Of a DNA stretch of 64,000 bases, positions 29,007 through 42,690 are shown piece after piece (positions within the stretch are counted from its first letter, which is position 1; each line of letters begins with the position of its first letter). The DNA comes from Strongylocentrotus purpuratus. Taxonomy: Eukaryota > Echinodermata > Echinoidea > Camarodonta > Strongylocentrotidae. The notes beneath the pieces were generated by a model. It saw nothing but the letters and a program-made list of their open reading frames with translations, did no database searches and was not told the origin of the DNA. A program made the translations under genes and the position numbers. The stretch is taken from positions 36,899,141 through 36,963,140 of the forward strand of contig NW_022145605.1 in the NCBI RefSeq assembly GCF_000002235.5. Direction: 5' to 3'.

Positions 29007-32000
29007 ATTAGAGAAAGAAGACGATTCGTTGTGCCGTTCTCGACTCTTAATCCTCGTCTAAATTCAGTCCCCCCCACCCCCCTCCACGCAAACGCGGAAG
29101 CTTTTATGTTTCATTAAATCATTAGAGAAGGAGACGATTCGTTGTGCCGTTCTCGACTCTTAATCCTCGTCTGAATTCAGTCACCCCCCCCCTCGACCCC
29201 CCCCCCTCCCGCGCGAAGCGCGGAAGCTTTTACGTTTCATTAAATCATTAGAGAAAGAAGACGATTCGTTGTTCAGTGCTCGAATCTTAATCCTCGTCTG
29301 ATTCAGTCCCCCCCCCAACCCCCCTCCCGCGCGAAGCGCTGAAGCTTTTACGTTTCATTAAATCATTAGCGAAAGAAGACGATTCGTTGTTGAGTTCTCG
29401 ACTCTTAATCCTCGTCTGAATTCAGTCCCCCCCCCTCCCCTCCTGCACGAAGCGCGGAAGCTTTTTACGTTTCATTAAATCATTACAGAAAGAAGACGAT
29501 TCGTTGTGCCGTTCTCGACTCTTAATCCTTGTCTGAATTCAGTCCCCCCACCCCCCCTCCCGCGCGAAGTGCGGAAGCTTTTACGTTTCATTAAATCATT
29601 AGAGAAAGAAGACGATTCGTTGTTCCGTTCTCGACTCTTAATCCTCGTCTGAATTCAGTTCCCCCCTCCCCCCCGCGCGAAGCGCGGTAGCTTTTACGTT
29701 TCATAACATCATTAGAGAAAGAAGCCGATTTGTTGTGCCGTTCTCTACTCTTAATCCTCGTCTGAATTCAGTCCTCCCCTCACCCCCCCTCCCGCGCGAA
29801 GCGCGGAAGCTTTTATATTTCATAAATCATGAGAGAAAGAAGACGATTCGTTGTGCCGTTCTCGACTCTTAATCCTCGTCTGAATTCAGTCCCCCCACCC
29901 CCTCCCGGGCGAAACGCGGAAGCTTTTACGTTTCATTAAATCATTAGAGAAAGAAGACGATTCGTTGTTCAGTTCTCGACTCTTAATCCTCGTCTGAATT
30001 CAGTCCCCCCTCCCCTCCCGCGCGAAGCGCGGAAGTTTTTACGTTTCATTAAATCATTACAGAAAGAAGACGATTCGTTGTGCCGTTCTCGACTCTTAAT
30101 CCTCGTCTAAATTCAGTACCCCCCCCCCCTCCCGCGCGAAACGCGGAAGCTTTTACGTTTCATTAAATCATTAGAGAAAGAAGACGATTCGTTGTGCCGT
30201 TCTCACTCTTAATCCTCGTCTGAATTCAGTCCCCCATCCCCCTCCCGCGCGAAGCGCGGAAGCTTTTACGTTTCATTAAATCATGAGAGAAAGAAGACAA
30301 TTCGTTGTGCCGTTCTCGACTCCTAATCCTCGTCTGAATTCAGTCCCCCCCCCCCCTCAACCCCCCCCCTCCCGCGCGAAGCGCGGAAGCTTTTACGTTT
30401 CATAACATCATGAGAGAAAGACGATTTGTTGTGCCGTTCTCGACTCTTAATCCTCGTCTGAATTCAGTCCTCCCCCCACCCCCCTCCCGCGCGAAGCGCG
30501 GAAGCTTTTACGTTTCATTAAATCATTAGAGAAAGAAGACGATTCGTTGTTCAGTGCTCGACTCTTAATCCTCGTCTGAATTCAGTCCCCCCCAACCCCC
30601 CTCCCGCGCGAAGCGCTGAAGCTTTTACGTTTCATTAAATCATTAGAGAAAGAAGACGATTCGTTGTTGAGTTCTCGACTCTTAATCCTCGTCTGAATTC
30701 AGTCCCCCATCCCCCTCCCGCGCGAAGCGCGGAAGCTTTTACGTTTCATTAAATCATGAGAGAAAGAAGACAATTCGTTGTGCCGTTCTCGACTCTTAAT
30801 CCTCGTCTGAATTCAGTCCCCCCCCCTCAACCCCCCCCTCCCGCGCGAAGCGCGGAAGCTTTTACGTTTCATAACATCATGAGAGAAAGAAGACGATTTG
30901 TTGTGCCGTTCTCGACTCTTAATCCTCGTCTGAATTCAGTCCTCCCCCCACCCCCCTCCCGCGCGAAGCGCGGAAGCTTTTACGTTTCATTAAATCATTA
31001 GAGAAAGAAGACGATTCGTTGTTCAGTTCTCGACTCTTAATCCTCGTCTGAATTCAGTCCCCCCCAACCCCCCTCCCGCGCGAAGCGCTGAAGCTTTTAC
31101 GTTTCATTAAATCATTAGCGAAAGAAGACGATTCGTTTGTTGAGTTCTCGACTCTTAATCCTCGTCTGAATTCAGTCCCCCCCCCTCCCCTCCTGCACGA
31201 AGCGCGGAAGCTTTTTACGTTTCATTAAATCATTACAGAAAGAAGACGATTCGTTGTGCCGTTCTCGACTCTTAATCCTCGTCTGAATCAGTCCCCCACC
31301 CCCCCCTCCCGCGCGAAGTGCGGAAGCTTTTACGTTTCATTAAATCATTAGAGAAAGAAGACGATTCGTTGTTCCGTTCTCGACTCTTAATCCTCGTCTG
31401 AATTCAGTTCCCCCCCTCCCCCCCGCGCGAAGCGCGGTAGCTTTTACGTTTCATAACATCATTAGAGAAAGAAGCGATTTGTTGTGCCGTTCTCTACTCT
31501 TAATCCTCGTCTGAATTCAGTCCTCCCCTCACCCCCCCCCGCGCGAAGCGCGGAAGCTTTTATATTTCATAAATCATGAGAGAAAGAAGACGATTCGTTG
31601 TGCCGTTCTCGACTCTTAATCCTCGTCTGAATTCAGTCCCCCCCACCCCCTCCGGGCGAAACGCGGAAGCTTTTACGTTTCATTAAATCATTAGAGAAAG
31701 AAGACGATTCGTTGTTCCGTTCTCACTCTTAATCCTCGTCTGAATTCAGTCCCCCATCCCCCTCCCGCGCGAAGCGCGGAAGCTTTTACGTTTCATTAAA
31801 TCATGAGAGAAAGAAGACAATTCGTTGTGCCGTTCTCGACTCTTAATCCTCGTCTGAATTCAGTCCCCCCCCCCTCACCCCCCCCCCCCTCCCGCGCGAA
31901 GCGCGGAAGCTTTTACGTTTCATAACATCATGAGAGAAAGAAGACGATTTGTTGTGCCGTTCTCGACTCTTAATCCTCGTCTGAATTCAGTCCTCCCCCC

Positions 32001-35000
32001 ACCCCCCTCCCGCGCGAAGCGCGGAAGCTTTTACGTTTCATAAATCATGAGAGAAGAAGACGATTCGTTGTTCAGTGCTCGACTCTTAATCCTCGTCTGA
32101 ATTCAGTCCCCCCCCCCCCAACCCCCCTCCCGCGCGAAGCGCGGAAGCTTTTACGTTTCATTAAATCATTAGAGAAAGAAGACGATTCGTTGTTGAGTTC
32201 TCGACTCTTAATCCTCGTCTGAATTCAGTCCCCCCCCCTCCTCCTGCCGAAGCGCGGAAGCTTTTTACGTTTCATTAAATCATTACAGAAAGAAGACGAT
32301 TCGTTGTGCCGTTCTCGACTCTTAATCCTCGTCTGAATTCAGTCCCCCCACCCCCCCTCCCGCGCGAAGCGGAAGCTTTTACGTTTCATTAAATCATTAG
32401 AGAAAGAAGACGATTCGTTGTTCCGTTCTCGACTCTTAATCCTCGTCTGAATTCAGTTCCCCCCCTCCCCCCGCGCGAAGCGCGGAGCTTTTACGTTTCA
32501 TAACATCATTAGAGAAAGAAGACGATTTGTTGTGCCGTTCTCGACTCTTAATCCTCGTCTGAATTCAGTCCTCCCCTCACCCCCCCTCCCGCGCGAAGCG
32601 CGGAAGCTTTTATATTTCATAAAATCATGAGAGAAAGAAGACGATTCGTTGTGCCGTTCTCGACTCTTAATCCTCGTCTGAATTCAGTCCCCCATCCCCC
32701 TCCCCGCGCGAAGCGCGGAAGCTTTTACGTTTCATTAAATCATGAGAGAAAGAAGACGATTCGTTGTGCCGTTCTCGACTCTTAATCCTCGTCTGAATTC
32801 AGTCCCCCCCCTCAACCCCCCCCCTCCCGCGCGAAGCGCGGAAGCTTTTACGTTTCATAACATCATGAGAGAAAGAAGACGATTTGTTGTGCCGTTCTCG
32901 ACTCTTAATCCTCGTCTGAATTCAGTCCCTCCCCCCACCCCCCTCCCGCGCGAAGCGCGGAAGCTTTTACGTTTCATAAATCATGAGAGAAAGAAGACGA
33001 TTCGTTGTGCCGTTCTCGACTCTTAATCCTCGTCTGAATTCAGTCCCCCCCCACCCCCCTCCCGCGCGAAGCGCGGAAGCTTTTACGTTTCATTAAATCA
33101 TTAGAGAAAGAAGACGATTCGTTGTTGAGTTCTCGACTCTTAATCCTCGTCTGAATTCAGTCCCCCCCCTCCCCTCCTGCGCGAAGCGCGGAAGCTTTTA
33201 CGTTTCATTAAATCATTACAGAAAGAAGACGATTCGTTGTGCCGTTCTCGACTCTTAATCCTCGTCTGAATTCAGTCCCCCCACCCCCCTCCCGCGCGAA
33301 GCGGAAGCTTTTACGTTTTTAAATCATTAGAGAAAGAAGACGATTCGTTGTTCCGTTCTCGACTCTTAATCCTCGTCTGAATTCAGTTCCCCCCCAACCC
33401 CCCTCCCGCGCGAAGCGCGGAAGCTTTTACGTTTCATTAAATCATTAGAGAAAGAAGACGATTCGTTGTTGAGTTCTCGACTCTTAATCCTCGTCTGAAT
33501 TCAGTCCCCCCCCCCTCCCCTCCGCGCGAAGCGCGGAAGCTTTTACGTTTCATTAAATCATTACAGAAAGAAGACGATTCGTTGTGCCGTTCTCGACTCT
33601 TAATCCTCGTCTGAATTCAGTCCCCCCACCCCCCCTCCCGCGCGAAGCGCGGAAGCTTTTACGTTTTTAAATCATTAGAGAAAGAACGATTCGTTGTTCC
33701 GTTCTCGACTCTTAATCCTCGTCTGAATTCAGTTCCCCCCCTCCCCCCCGCGCGAAGCGCGGAAGCTTTTACGTTTCATAAATCATTAGAGAAAGAAGAC
33801 GATTTGTTGTGCCGTTCTCGACTCTTAATCCTCGTCTGAATTCAGTCCCTCCCCTCACCCCCCCTCCCGCGCGAAGCGCGGAAGCTTTTACGTTTCATAA
33901 AATCATGAGAGAAAGAAGACGATTCGTTGTGCCGTTCTCGACTCTTAATCCTCGTCTGAATTCAGTCCCCCATCCCCCTCCCGCGCGAAGCGCGGAAGCT
34001 TTTACGTTTCATTAAATCATGAGAGAAAGAAGACGATTCGTTGTGCCGTTCTCGACTCTTAATCCTCGTCTGAATTCAGTCCCCCCCCCCCTCACCCCCC
34101 CCTCCCGCGCGAAGCGCGGAAGCTTTTACGTTTCATAAATCATGAGAGAAAGAAGACGATTCGTTGTGCCGTTCTCGACTCTTAATCCTCGTCTGAATTC
34201 AGTCCCCCCCACCCCCCTCCCGCGCGAAGCGCGGAAGCTTTTACGTTTCATAAATCATGAGAGAAAGAAGACGATTCGTTGTTCCGTTCTCGACTCTTAA
34301 TCCTCGTCTGAATTCAGTCCCCCCCCCAACCCCCCTCCCGCGCGAAGCGCGGAAGCTTTTACGTTTCATTAAATCATTAGAGAAAGAAGACGATTCGTTG
34401 TTGAGTTCTCGACTCTTAATCCTCGTCTGAATTCAGTCCCCCCCCTCCCCTCCCGCGCGAAGCGCGGAAGCTTTTTACGTTTCATTAAATCATTAGAGAA
34501 AGAAGACGATTCGTTGTGCCGTTCTCGACTCTTAATCCTCGTCTGAATTCAGTCCCCCCACCCCCCCCTCCCGCGCGAAGCGCGGAAGCTTTTACGTTTC
34601 ATAAATCATTAGAGAAAGAAGACGATTTGTTGTGCCGTTCTCGACTCTTAATCCTCGTCTGAATTCAGTCCTCCCCTCACCCCCCCTCCCGCGCGAAGCG
34701 CGGAAGCTTTTATATTTCATAAAATCATTAGAGAAAGAAGACGATTCGTTGTGCCGTTCTCGACTCTTAATCCTCGTCTGAATTCAGTCCCCCCCACCCC
34801 CTCCCGGCGAAACGCGGAAGCTTTTACGTTTCATTAAATCATTAGAGAAAGAAGACGATTCGTTGTGCCGTTCTCGACTCTTAATCCTCGTCTGAATTCA
34901 GTCCCCCATCCCCCTCCCGCGCGAAGCGCGGAAGCTTTTACGTTTCATTAAATCATGAGAGAAAGAAGACGATTCGTTGTGCCGTTCTCGACTCTTAATC

Positions 35001-38000
35001 CTCGTCTGAATTCAGTCCCCCCCCCCCCCCCCCCTCCCGCGCGAAGCGCGGAAGCTTTTACGTTTCATAAATCATGAGAGAAAGAAGACGATTTGTTGTG
35101 CCGTTCTCGACTCTTAATCCTCGTCTGAATTCAGTCCCCCATCCCCCTCCCGCGCGAAGCGCGGAAGCTTTTACGTTTCATTAAATCATGAGAGAAAGAA
35201 GACGATTCGTTGTGCCGTTCTCGACTCTTAATCCTCGTCTGAATTCAGTCCCCCCCCCCTCAACCCCCCCCCTCCCGCGCGAAGCGCGGAAGCTTTTACG
35301 TTTCATAAATCATTAGAGAAAGAAGACGATTCGTTGTGCCGTTCTCGACTCTTAATCCTCGTCTGAATTCAGTCCCCCCCACCCCCCTCCCGCGCGAAGC
35401 GCGGAAGCTTTTATGTTTCATAAATCATGAGAGAAAGAAGACGATTCGTTGTGCCGTTCTCGACTCTTAATCCTCGTCTGAATTCAGTCCCCCCCCCCCA
35501 ACCCCCTCCCGCGCGAAGCGCGGAAGCTTTTACGTTTCATTAAATCATTAGAGAAAGAAGACGATTCGTTGTTCCGTTCTCGACTCTTAATCCTCGTCTG
35601 AATTCAGTCCCCCCCTCCCCTCCCGCGCGAAGCGCGGAAGCTTTTTACGTTTCATTAAATCATTAGAGAAAGAAGACGATTCGTTGTGCCGTTCTCGACT
35701 CTTAATCCTCGTCTAAATTCAGTCCCCCCCCCCCCTCCCGCGCGAAACGCGGAAGCTTTTACGTTTCATTAAATCATTAGAGAAAGAAGACGATTCGTTG
35801 TGCCGTTCTCGACTCTTAATCCTCGTCTGAATTCAGTCCCCCCCCCTCACCCCCCCTCTCGCGCGAAGCGCGGAAGCTTTTACGTTTCATTAAATCATTA
35901 GAGAAAGAAGACGATTCGTTGTGCCGTTCTCGACTCTTAATCCTCGTCTGAATTCAGTCCCCCCCCCCTCACCCCCCCCCCCTCCCGCGCGAAGCGCGGA
36001 AGCTTTTACGTTTCATTAAATCATTAGAGAAAGAAGACGATTCGTTGTTCCGTTCTCGACTCTTAATCCTCGTCTGAATTCAGTCCCCCCCCCTCCCCTC
36101 CCGCGCGAAGCGCGGAAGCTTTTACGTTTCATTAAATCATTAGAGAAAGAAGACGATTCGTTGTGCCGTTCTCGACTCTTAATCCTCGTCTAAATTCAGT
36201 CCCCCCCCACCCCCCTCCCGCGCGAAGCGCGGAAGCTTTTACGTTTCATTAAATCATTAGAGAAAGAAGACGATTCGTTGTTCCGTTCTCTCGACTCTTA
36301 ATCCTCGTCTGAATTCAGTTCCCCCCCCCCCACCGCGCGAAGCGCGGAAGCTTTTACGTTTCATAAAATCATGAGAGAAAGAAGACGATTCGTTGTGCCG
36401 TTCTCGACTCTTAATCCTCGTCTGAATTCAGTCCCCCCCCAACCCCCCTCCCGCGCGAAGCGCGGAAGCTTTTACGTTTCATTAAATCATTAGAGAAAGA
36501 AGACGATTCGTTGTGCCGTTCTCGACTCTTAATCCTCGTCTGAATTCAGTCCCCCCCCCCCCCCCCCCCCTCCCGCGCGAAGCGCGGAAGCTTTTACGTT
36601 TCATTAAATCATTAGAGAAAGAAGACGATTCGTTGTGCCGTTCTCACTCTTAATCCTCGTCTGAATTCAGTCCCCCCCCTCACCCCCCCCCCCTCCCGCG
36701 CGAAGCGCGGAAGCTTTTACGTTTCATTAAATCATTAGAGAAAGAAGACGATTCGTTGTGCCGTTCTCGACTCTTAATCCTCGTCTGAATTCAGTCCCCC
36801 CCCCCCACCCCCCCCTCCCCGCGAAGCGCGGAAGCTTTTACGTTTCATAAATCATTAGAGAAAGAAGACGATTCGTTGTTCAGTTCTCGACTCTTAATCC
36901 TCGTCTGAATTCAGTCCCCCCCCCCTCCCCTCCCGCGCGAAGCGCGGAAGCTTTTACGTTTCATTAAATCATTAGAGAAAGAAGACGATTCGTTTTCCGT
37001 TCTCGACTCTTAATCCTCGTCTGAATTCAGTTCCCCCCCTCCCCATCCGCGCGAAGCGCGGAAGCTTTTACGTTTCATAAAATCATGAGAGAAGACGATT
37101 CGTTGTGCCGTTCTGACTCTTAATCCTCGTCTGAATTCAGTTCCCCCCAACCCCCTCCCGCGCGAAGCGCGGAAGCTTTTTACGTTTCATTAAATCATTA
37201 GAGAAAAAGACGATTCGTTGTGCCGTTCTCGACTCTTAATCCTCGTCTAATTCAGTCCCCCCCCCCACCCCCCTCCCGCGCGAAACGCGGAAGCTTTTAC
37301 GTTTCATTAAATCATTAGAGAAAGAAGACGATTCGTTGTTCAGTTCTCGACTCTTAATCCTCGTCTGAATTCAGTCCCCCCTCCCCTCCCGCGCGAAGCG
37401 CGGAAGCTTTTTACGTTTCATTAAATCATTACAGAAAGAAGACGATTCGTTGTGCCGTTCTCGACTCTTAATCCTCGTCTAAATTCAGTCCACCCCCACC
37501 CCCCTCCCGCGCGAAACGCGGAAGCTTTTACGTTTCATTAAATCATTAGAGAAAGAAGACGATTCGTTGTGCCGTTCTCGACTCTTAATCCTCGTCTGAA
37601 TTCAGTCCCCCACCCCCTCCCGCGCGAAGCGCGGAAGCTTTTACGTTTCATTAAATCATGAGAGAAAGAAGACGATTCGTTGTGCCGTTCTCGACTCTTA
37701 ATCCTCGTCTGAATTCAGTCCCCCCTCGACCCCCCCCCCTCCCGCGCGAAGCGCGGAAGCTTTTACGTTTCATTAAATCATTAGAGAAAGAAGACGATTC
37801 GTTGTGCCGTTCTCGACTCTTAATCCTCGTCTGAATTCAGTCCCCCCCCCCAACCCCCTCCCGCGCGAAGCGCGGAAGCTTTTACGTTTCATTAAATCAT
37901 TAGAGAAAGAAGACGATTCGTTGTTCCGTTCTCGACTCTTAATCCTCGTCTGAATTCAGTCCCCCCCACCCCCTCCGCGCGAAGCGCGGCGGAGCTTTTA

Positions 38001-38536
38001 CGTTTCATTAAATCATTAGAGAAAGAAGACGATTCGTTGTGCCGTTCTCGACTCTTAATCCTCGTCTGAATTCAGTTCCCCCCTCCCCATCCGCGCGAAG
38101 CGCGGAAGCTTTTACGTTTCATAAAATCATGAGAGAAAGAAGACGATTTGTTGTGCCGTTCTCGACTCTTAATCCTCGTCTGAATTCAGTCCTCCCCCAA
38201 CCCCCTCCCGCGCAAAGCGCGGAAGCTTTTTACGTTTCATTAAATCATTAGAGAAAGAAGACGATTCGTTGTGCCGTTCTCGACTCTTAATCCTCGTCTG
38301 AATTCAGTCCCCCCCCCCCACCCCCCCTCCCGCGCGAAACGCGGAAGCTTTTACGTTTCATTAAATCATTAGAGAAAGAAGACGATTCGTTGTTCCGTTC
38401 TCGACTCTTAATCCTCGTCTGAATTCAGTCCCCCCCTCCCCTCCCGCGCAAAGCGCGGAAGCTTTTACGTTTCATTAAATCATTAGAGAAAGAAGACGAT
38501 TCGTTGTGCCGTTCTCGACTCTTAATCCTCGTCTAA
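29007..38536 (+). repeat. ~115-bp C-tract/hairpin satellite, left part
   Basis: The monomer runs ATTAGAGAAAGAAGACG, ATTCGTTGTGCCGTTCTCG, ACTCTTAATCCTCGTCTG, AATTCAGT, a variable C-tract, CCGCGCGAAGCGCGG, AAGCTTTTACGTTTCATTA and AATC. All monomers are head to tail in the same orientation. About 29.0-34.5 kb is the most diverse part, with variants such as GTTGAGTTCTCG, GTTCAGTGCTCG, CCTGCACGAAGC and TTTATATTTCAT recurring at intervals that indicate higher-order repeats. EcoRI (GAATTC) and HindIII (AAGCTT) sites occur in most monomers. Confidence 0.97.
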
Positions 38537-39036
38537 NNNNNNNNNNNNNNNNNNNNNNNNNNNNNNNNNNNNNNNNNNNNNNNNNNNNNNNNNNNNNNNN
38601 NNNNNNNNNNNNNNNNNNNNNNNNNNNNNNNNNNNNNNNNNNNNNNNNNNNNNNNNNNNNNNNNNNNNNNNNNNNNNNNNNNNNNNNNNNNNNNNNNNNN
38701 NNNNNNNNNNNNNNNNNNNNNNNNNNNNNNNNNNNNNNNNNNNNNNNNNNNNNNNNNNNNNNNNNNNNNNNNNNNNNNNNNNNNNNNNNNNNNNNNNNNN
38801 NNNNNNNNNNNNNNNNNNNNNNNNNNNNNNNNNNNNNNNNNNNNNNNNNNNNNNNNNNNNNNNNNNNNNNNNNNNNNNNNNNNNNNNNNNNNNNNNNNNN
38901 NNNNNNNNNNNNNNNNNNNNNNNNNNNNNNNNNNNNNNNNNNNNNNNNNNNNNNNNNNNNNNNNNNNNNNNNNNNNNNNNNNNNNNNNNNNNNNNNNNNN
39001 NNNNNNNNNNNNNNNNNNNNNNNNNNNNNNNNNNNN
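38537..39036. other. Assembly gap of 500 N
   Basis: The gap is exactly 500 N inside the satellite, with satellite sequence on both sides. The round length suggests a placeholder of unknown true size. Reading frames spanning it have no meaning. Confidence 0.99.
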
Positions 39037-42000
39037 CCCGCGCGAAGCGCGGAAGCTTTTACGTTTCATTAAATCATTAGAGAAAGAAGACGATTCGTTG
39101 TGCCGTTCTCGACTCTTAATCCTCGTCTGAATTCAGTCCCCCCCCCCCACCCCCCCTCCCGCGCGAAGCGCGGAAGCTTTTACGTTTCATAAAATCATTA
39201 GAGAAAGAAGACGATTCGTTGTTCTCGTTCTCGACTCTTAATCCTCGTCTGAATTCAGTCCCCCCCCCCCCCCCTCCCTCCCGCGCGAAGCGCGGAAGCT
39301 TTTACGTTTCATTAAATCATTAGAGAAAGAAGACGATTCGTTGTGCCGTTCTCGACTCTTAATCCTCGTCTGAATTCAGTCCCCCCCCCCCCCCCCCCTC
39401 CGCGCGAAGCGCGGAAGCTTTTACGTTTCATTAAATCATTAGAGAAAGAAGACGATTCGTTGTTCCGTTCTCGACTCTTAATCCTCGTCTGAATTCAGTC
39501 CCCCCCCACCCCCTCCCGCGCGAAGCGCGGAAGCTTTTACGTTTCATTAAATCATTAGAGAAAGAAGACGATTCGTTGTTCCGTTCTCGACTCTTAATCC
39601 TCGTCTGAATTCAGTCCCCCCCCCTCCCCCCCGCGCGAAGCGCGGAAGCTTTTACGTTTCATTAAATCATTAGAGAAAGAAGACGATTCGTTGTTCCGTT
39701 CTCGACTCTTAATCCTCGTCTGAATTCAGTTCCCCCCTCCCCTCCCGCGCGAAGCGCGGAAGCTTTTACGTTTCATTAAATCATTAGAGAAAGAAGACGA
39801 TTTGTTGTGCCGTTCTCGACTCTTAATCCTCGTCTGAATTCAGTCCCCCCCCCCCCCCACCCCCTCCCGCGCGAAGCGCGGAAGCTTTTACGTTTCATTA
39901 AATCATTAGAGAAAGAAGACGATTCGTTGTGCCGTTCTCGACTCTTAATCCTCGTCTGAATTCAGTCCCCCCCCCCCCACCCCCTCCCGCGCGAAGCGCG
40001 GAAGCTTTTACGTTTCATTAAATCATTAGAGAAAGAAGACGATTCGTTGTGCCGTTCTCGACTCTTAATCCTCGTCTGAATTCAGTTCCCCCCCCTCCCC
40101 TCCCGCGCGAAGCGCGGAAGCTTTTACGTTTCATAAAATCATTAGAGAAAGAAGACGATTCGTTGTGCCGTTCTCGACTCTTAATCCTCGTCTGAATTCA
40201 GTCCCTCCCCCCCCCCCCCCCCCGCGCGAAGCGCGGAAGCTTTTACGTTTCATTAAATCATTAGAGAAAGAAGACGATTCGTTGTGCCGTTCTCGACTCT
40301 TAATCCTCGTCTGAATTCAGTCCCCCCCCCCCCCCCTCCCGCGCGAAGCGCGGAAGCTTTTTACGTTTCATAAATCATTAGAGAAAGAAGACGATTCGTT
40401 GTTCCGTTCTCGACTCTTAATCCTCGTCTGAATTCAGTCCCCCCCCCTCCCCTCCCGCGCGAAGCGCGGAAGCTTTTTACGTTTCATTAAATCATTAGAG
40501 AAAGAAGACGATTCGTTGTTCCGTTCTCGACTCTTAATCCTCGTCTGAATTCAGTCCCCCCCCCCCCCCCCCCTCCGCGCGAAGCGCGGAAGCTTTTTAC
40601 GTTTCATTAAATCATGAGAGAAAGAAGACGATTCGTTGTGCCGTTCTCGACTCTTAATCCTCGTCTGAATTCAGTCCCCCCCCCCCTCCCCTCCCGCGCG
40701 AAGCGCGGAAGCTTTTTACGTTTCATTAAATCATGAGAGAAAGAAGACGATTCGTTGTGCCGTTCTCGACTCTTAATCCTCGTCTGAATTCAGTCCCCCC
40801 CCACCCCCCTCCCGCGCGAAGCGCGGAAGCTTTTACGTTTCATAAAATCATTAGAGAAAGAAGACGATTCGTTGTGCCGTTCTCGACTCTTAATCCTCGT
40901 CTGAATTCAGTCCCCCCCACCCCCTCCCGCGCGAAGCGCGGAAGCTTTTACGTTTCATTAAATCATTAGAGAAAGAAGACGATTCGTTGTGCCGTTCTCG
41001 ACTCTTAATCCTCGTCTGAATTCAGTCCCCCCCCACCCCCTCCCGCGCGAAGCGCGGAAGCTTTTACGTTTCATTAAATCATGAGAGAAAGAAGACGATT
41101 CGTTGTGCCGTTCTCGACTCTTAATCCTCGTCTGAATTCAGTCCCCCCCAACCCCCTCCCGCGCGAAGCGCGGAAGCTTTTACGTTTCATAAAATCATGA
41201 GAGAAAGAAGACGATTCGTTGTGCCGTTCTCGACTCTTAATCCTCGTCTGAATTCAGTCCCCCCCCCCCCCCTCCCCTCCCGCGCGAAGCGCGGAAGCTT
41301 TTACGTTTCATTAAATCATTGAGAGAAAGAAGACGATTCGTTGTGCCGTTCTCGACTCTTAATCCTCGTCTGAATTCAGTCCCCCCCCCCCCCCTCCCGC
41401 GCGAAGCGCGGAAGCTTTTACGTTTCATTAAATCATTAGAGAAAGAAGACGATTCGTTGTGCCGTTCTCGACTCTTAATCCTCGTCTGAATTCAGTCCCC
41501 CCCATCCCCCCTCCCGCGCGAAGCGCGGAAGCTTTTACGTTTCATAAATCATGAGAGAAAGAAGACGATTCGTTGTGCCGTTCTCGACTCTTAATCCTCG
41601 TCTGAATTCAGTCCCCCCCACCCCCTCCCGCGCGAAGCGCGGAAGCTTTTACGTTTCATTAAATCATTAGAGAAAGAAGACGATTCGTTGTTCCGTTCTC
41701 GACTCTTAATCCTCGTCTGAATTCAGTCCCCCCTCCCCCTCCCGCGCGAAGCGCGGAAGCTTTTACGTTTCATTAAATCATTAGAGAAAGAAGACGATTC
41801 GTTGTGCCGTTCTCGACTCTTAATCCTCGTCTGAATTCAGTCTCCCCCCACCCCCCCCTCCCGCGCGAAGCGCGGAAGCTTTTACGTTTCATTAAATCAT
41901 GAGAGAAAGAAGACGATTCGTTGTGCCGTTCTCGACTCTTAATCCTCGTCTGAATTCAGTCCCCCCCCCCCCCCCCCCAACCCCCTCCCGCGCGAAGCGC

Positions 42001-42589
42001 GGAAGCTTTTTACGTTTCATTAAATCATTAGAGAAGAAGACGATTCGTTGTGCCGTTCTCGACTCTTAATCCTCGTCTGAATTCAGTCCCCCCCCCCCCC
42101 CCTCCCGCGCGAAGCGCGGAAGCTTTTACGTTTCATTAAATCATTAGAGAAAGAAGACGATTCGTTGTGCCGTTCTCGACTCTTAATCCTCGTCTGAATT
42201 CAGTCCCCCCACCCCCTCCCGCGCGAAGCGCGGAAGCTTTTACGTTTCATTAAATCATGAGAGAAAGAAGACGATTCGTTGTGCCGTTCTCGACTCTTAA
42301 TCCTCGTCTGAATTCAGTCCCCCCCCACCCCCCCTCCCGCGCGAAGCGCGGAAGCTTTTACGTTTCATAAAATCATGAGAGAAAGAAGACGATTCGTTGT
42401 GCCGTTCTCGACTCTTAATCCTCGTCTGAATTCAGTCCCCCCCCCCCCCCACCCCCTCCCGCGCGAAGCGCGGAAGCTTTTACGTTTCATTAAATCATGA
42501 GAGAAAGAAGACGATTCGTTGTGCCGTTCTCGACTCTTAATCCTCGTCTGAATTCAGTCCCCCCCCCCCCCCCCCTCCCGCGCGAAGCG

Positions 42590-42690
42590 CGGAAGCTTTT
42601 TACGTTTCATTAAATCATTAGAGAAAGAAGACGATTCGTTTTTCTCTCTATCCTCGTCTGAATTCAGTCCCCCCCCCCCCCTCCCGCGCG
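42590..42690 (+). repeat. Satellite monomer with internal deletion
   Basis: In this monomer the GTGCCGTTCTCGACTCTTAA segment is replaced by a shorter TTTCTCTCTA (about 42640-42650), then CCTCGTCTG resumes. It is a unique variant in the array and a useful physical marker. Confidence 0.8.
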
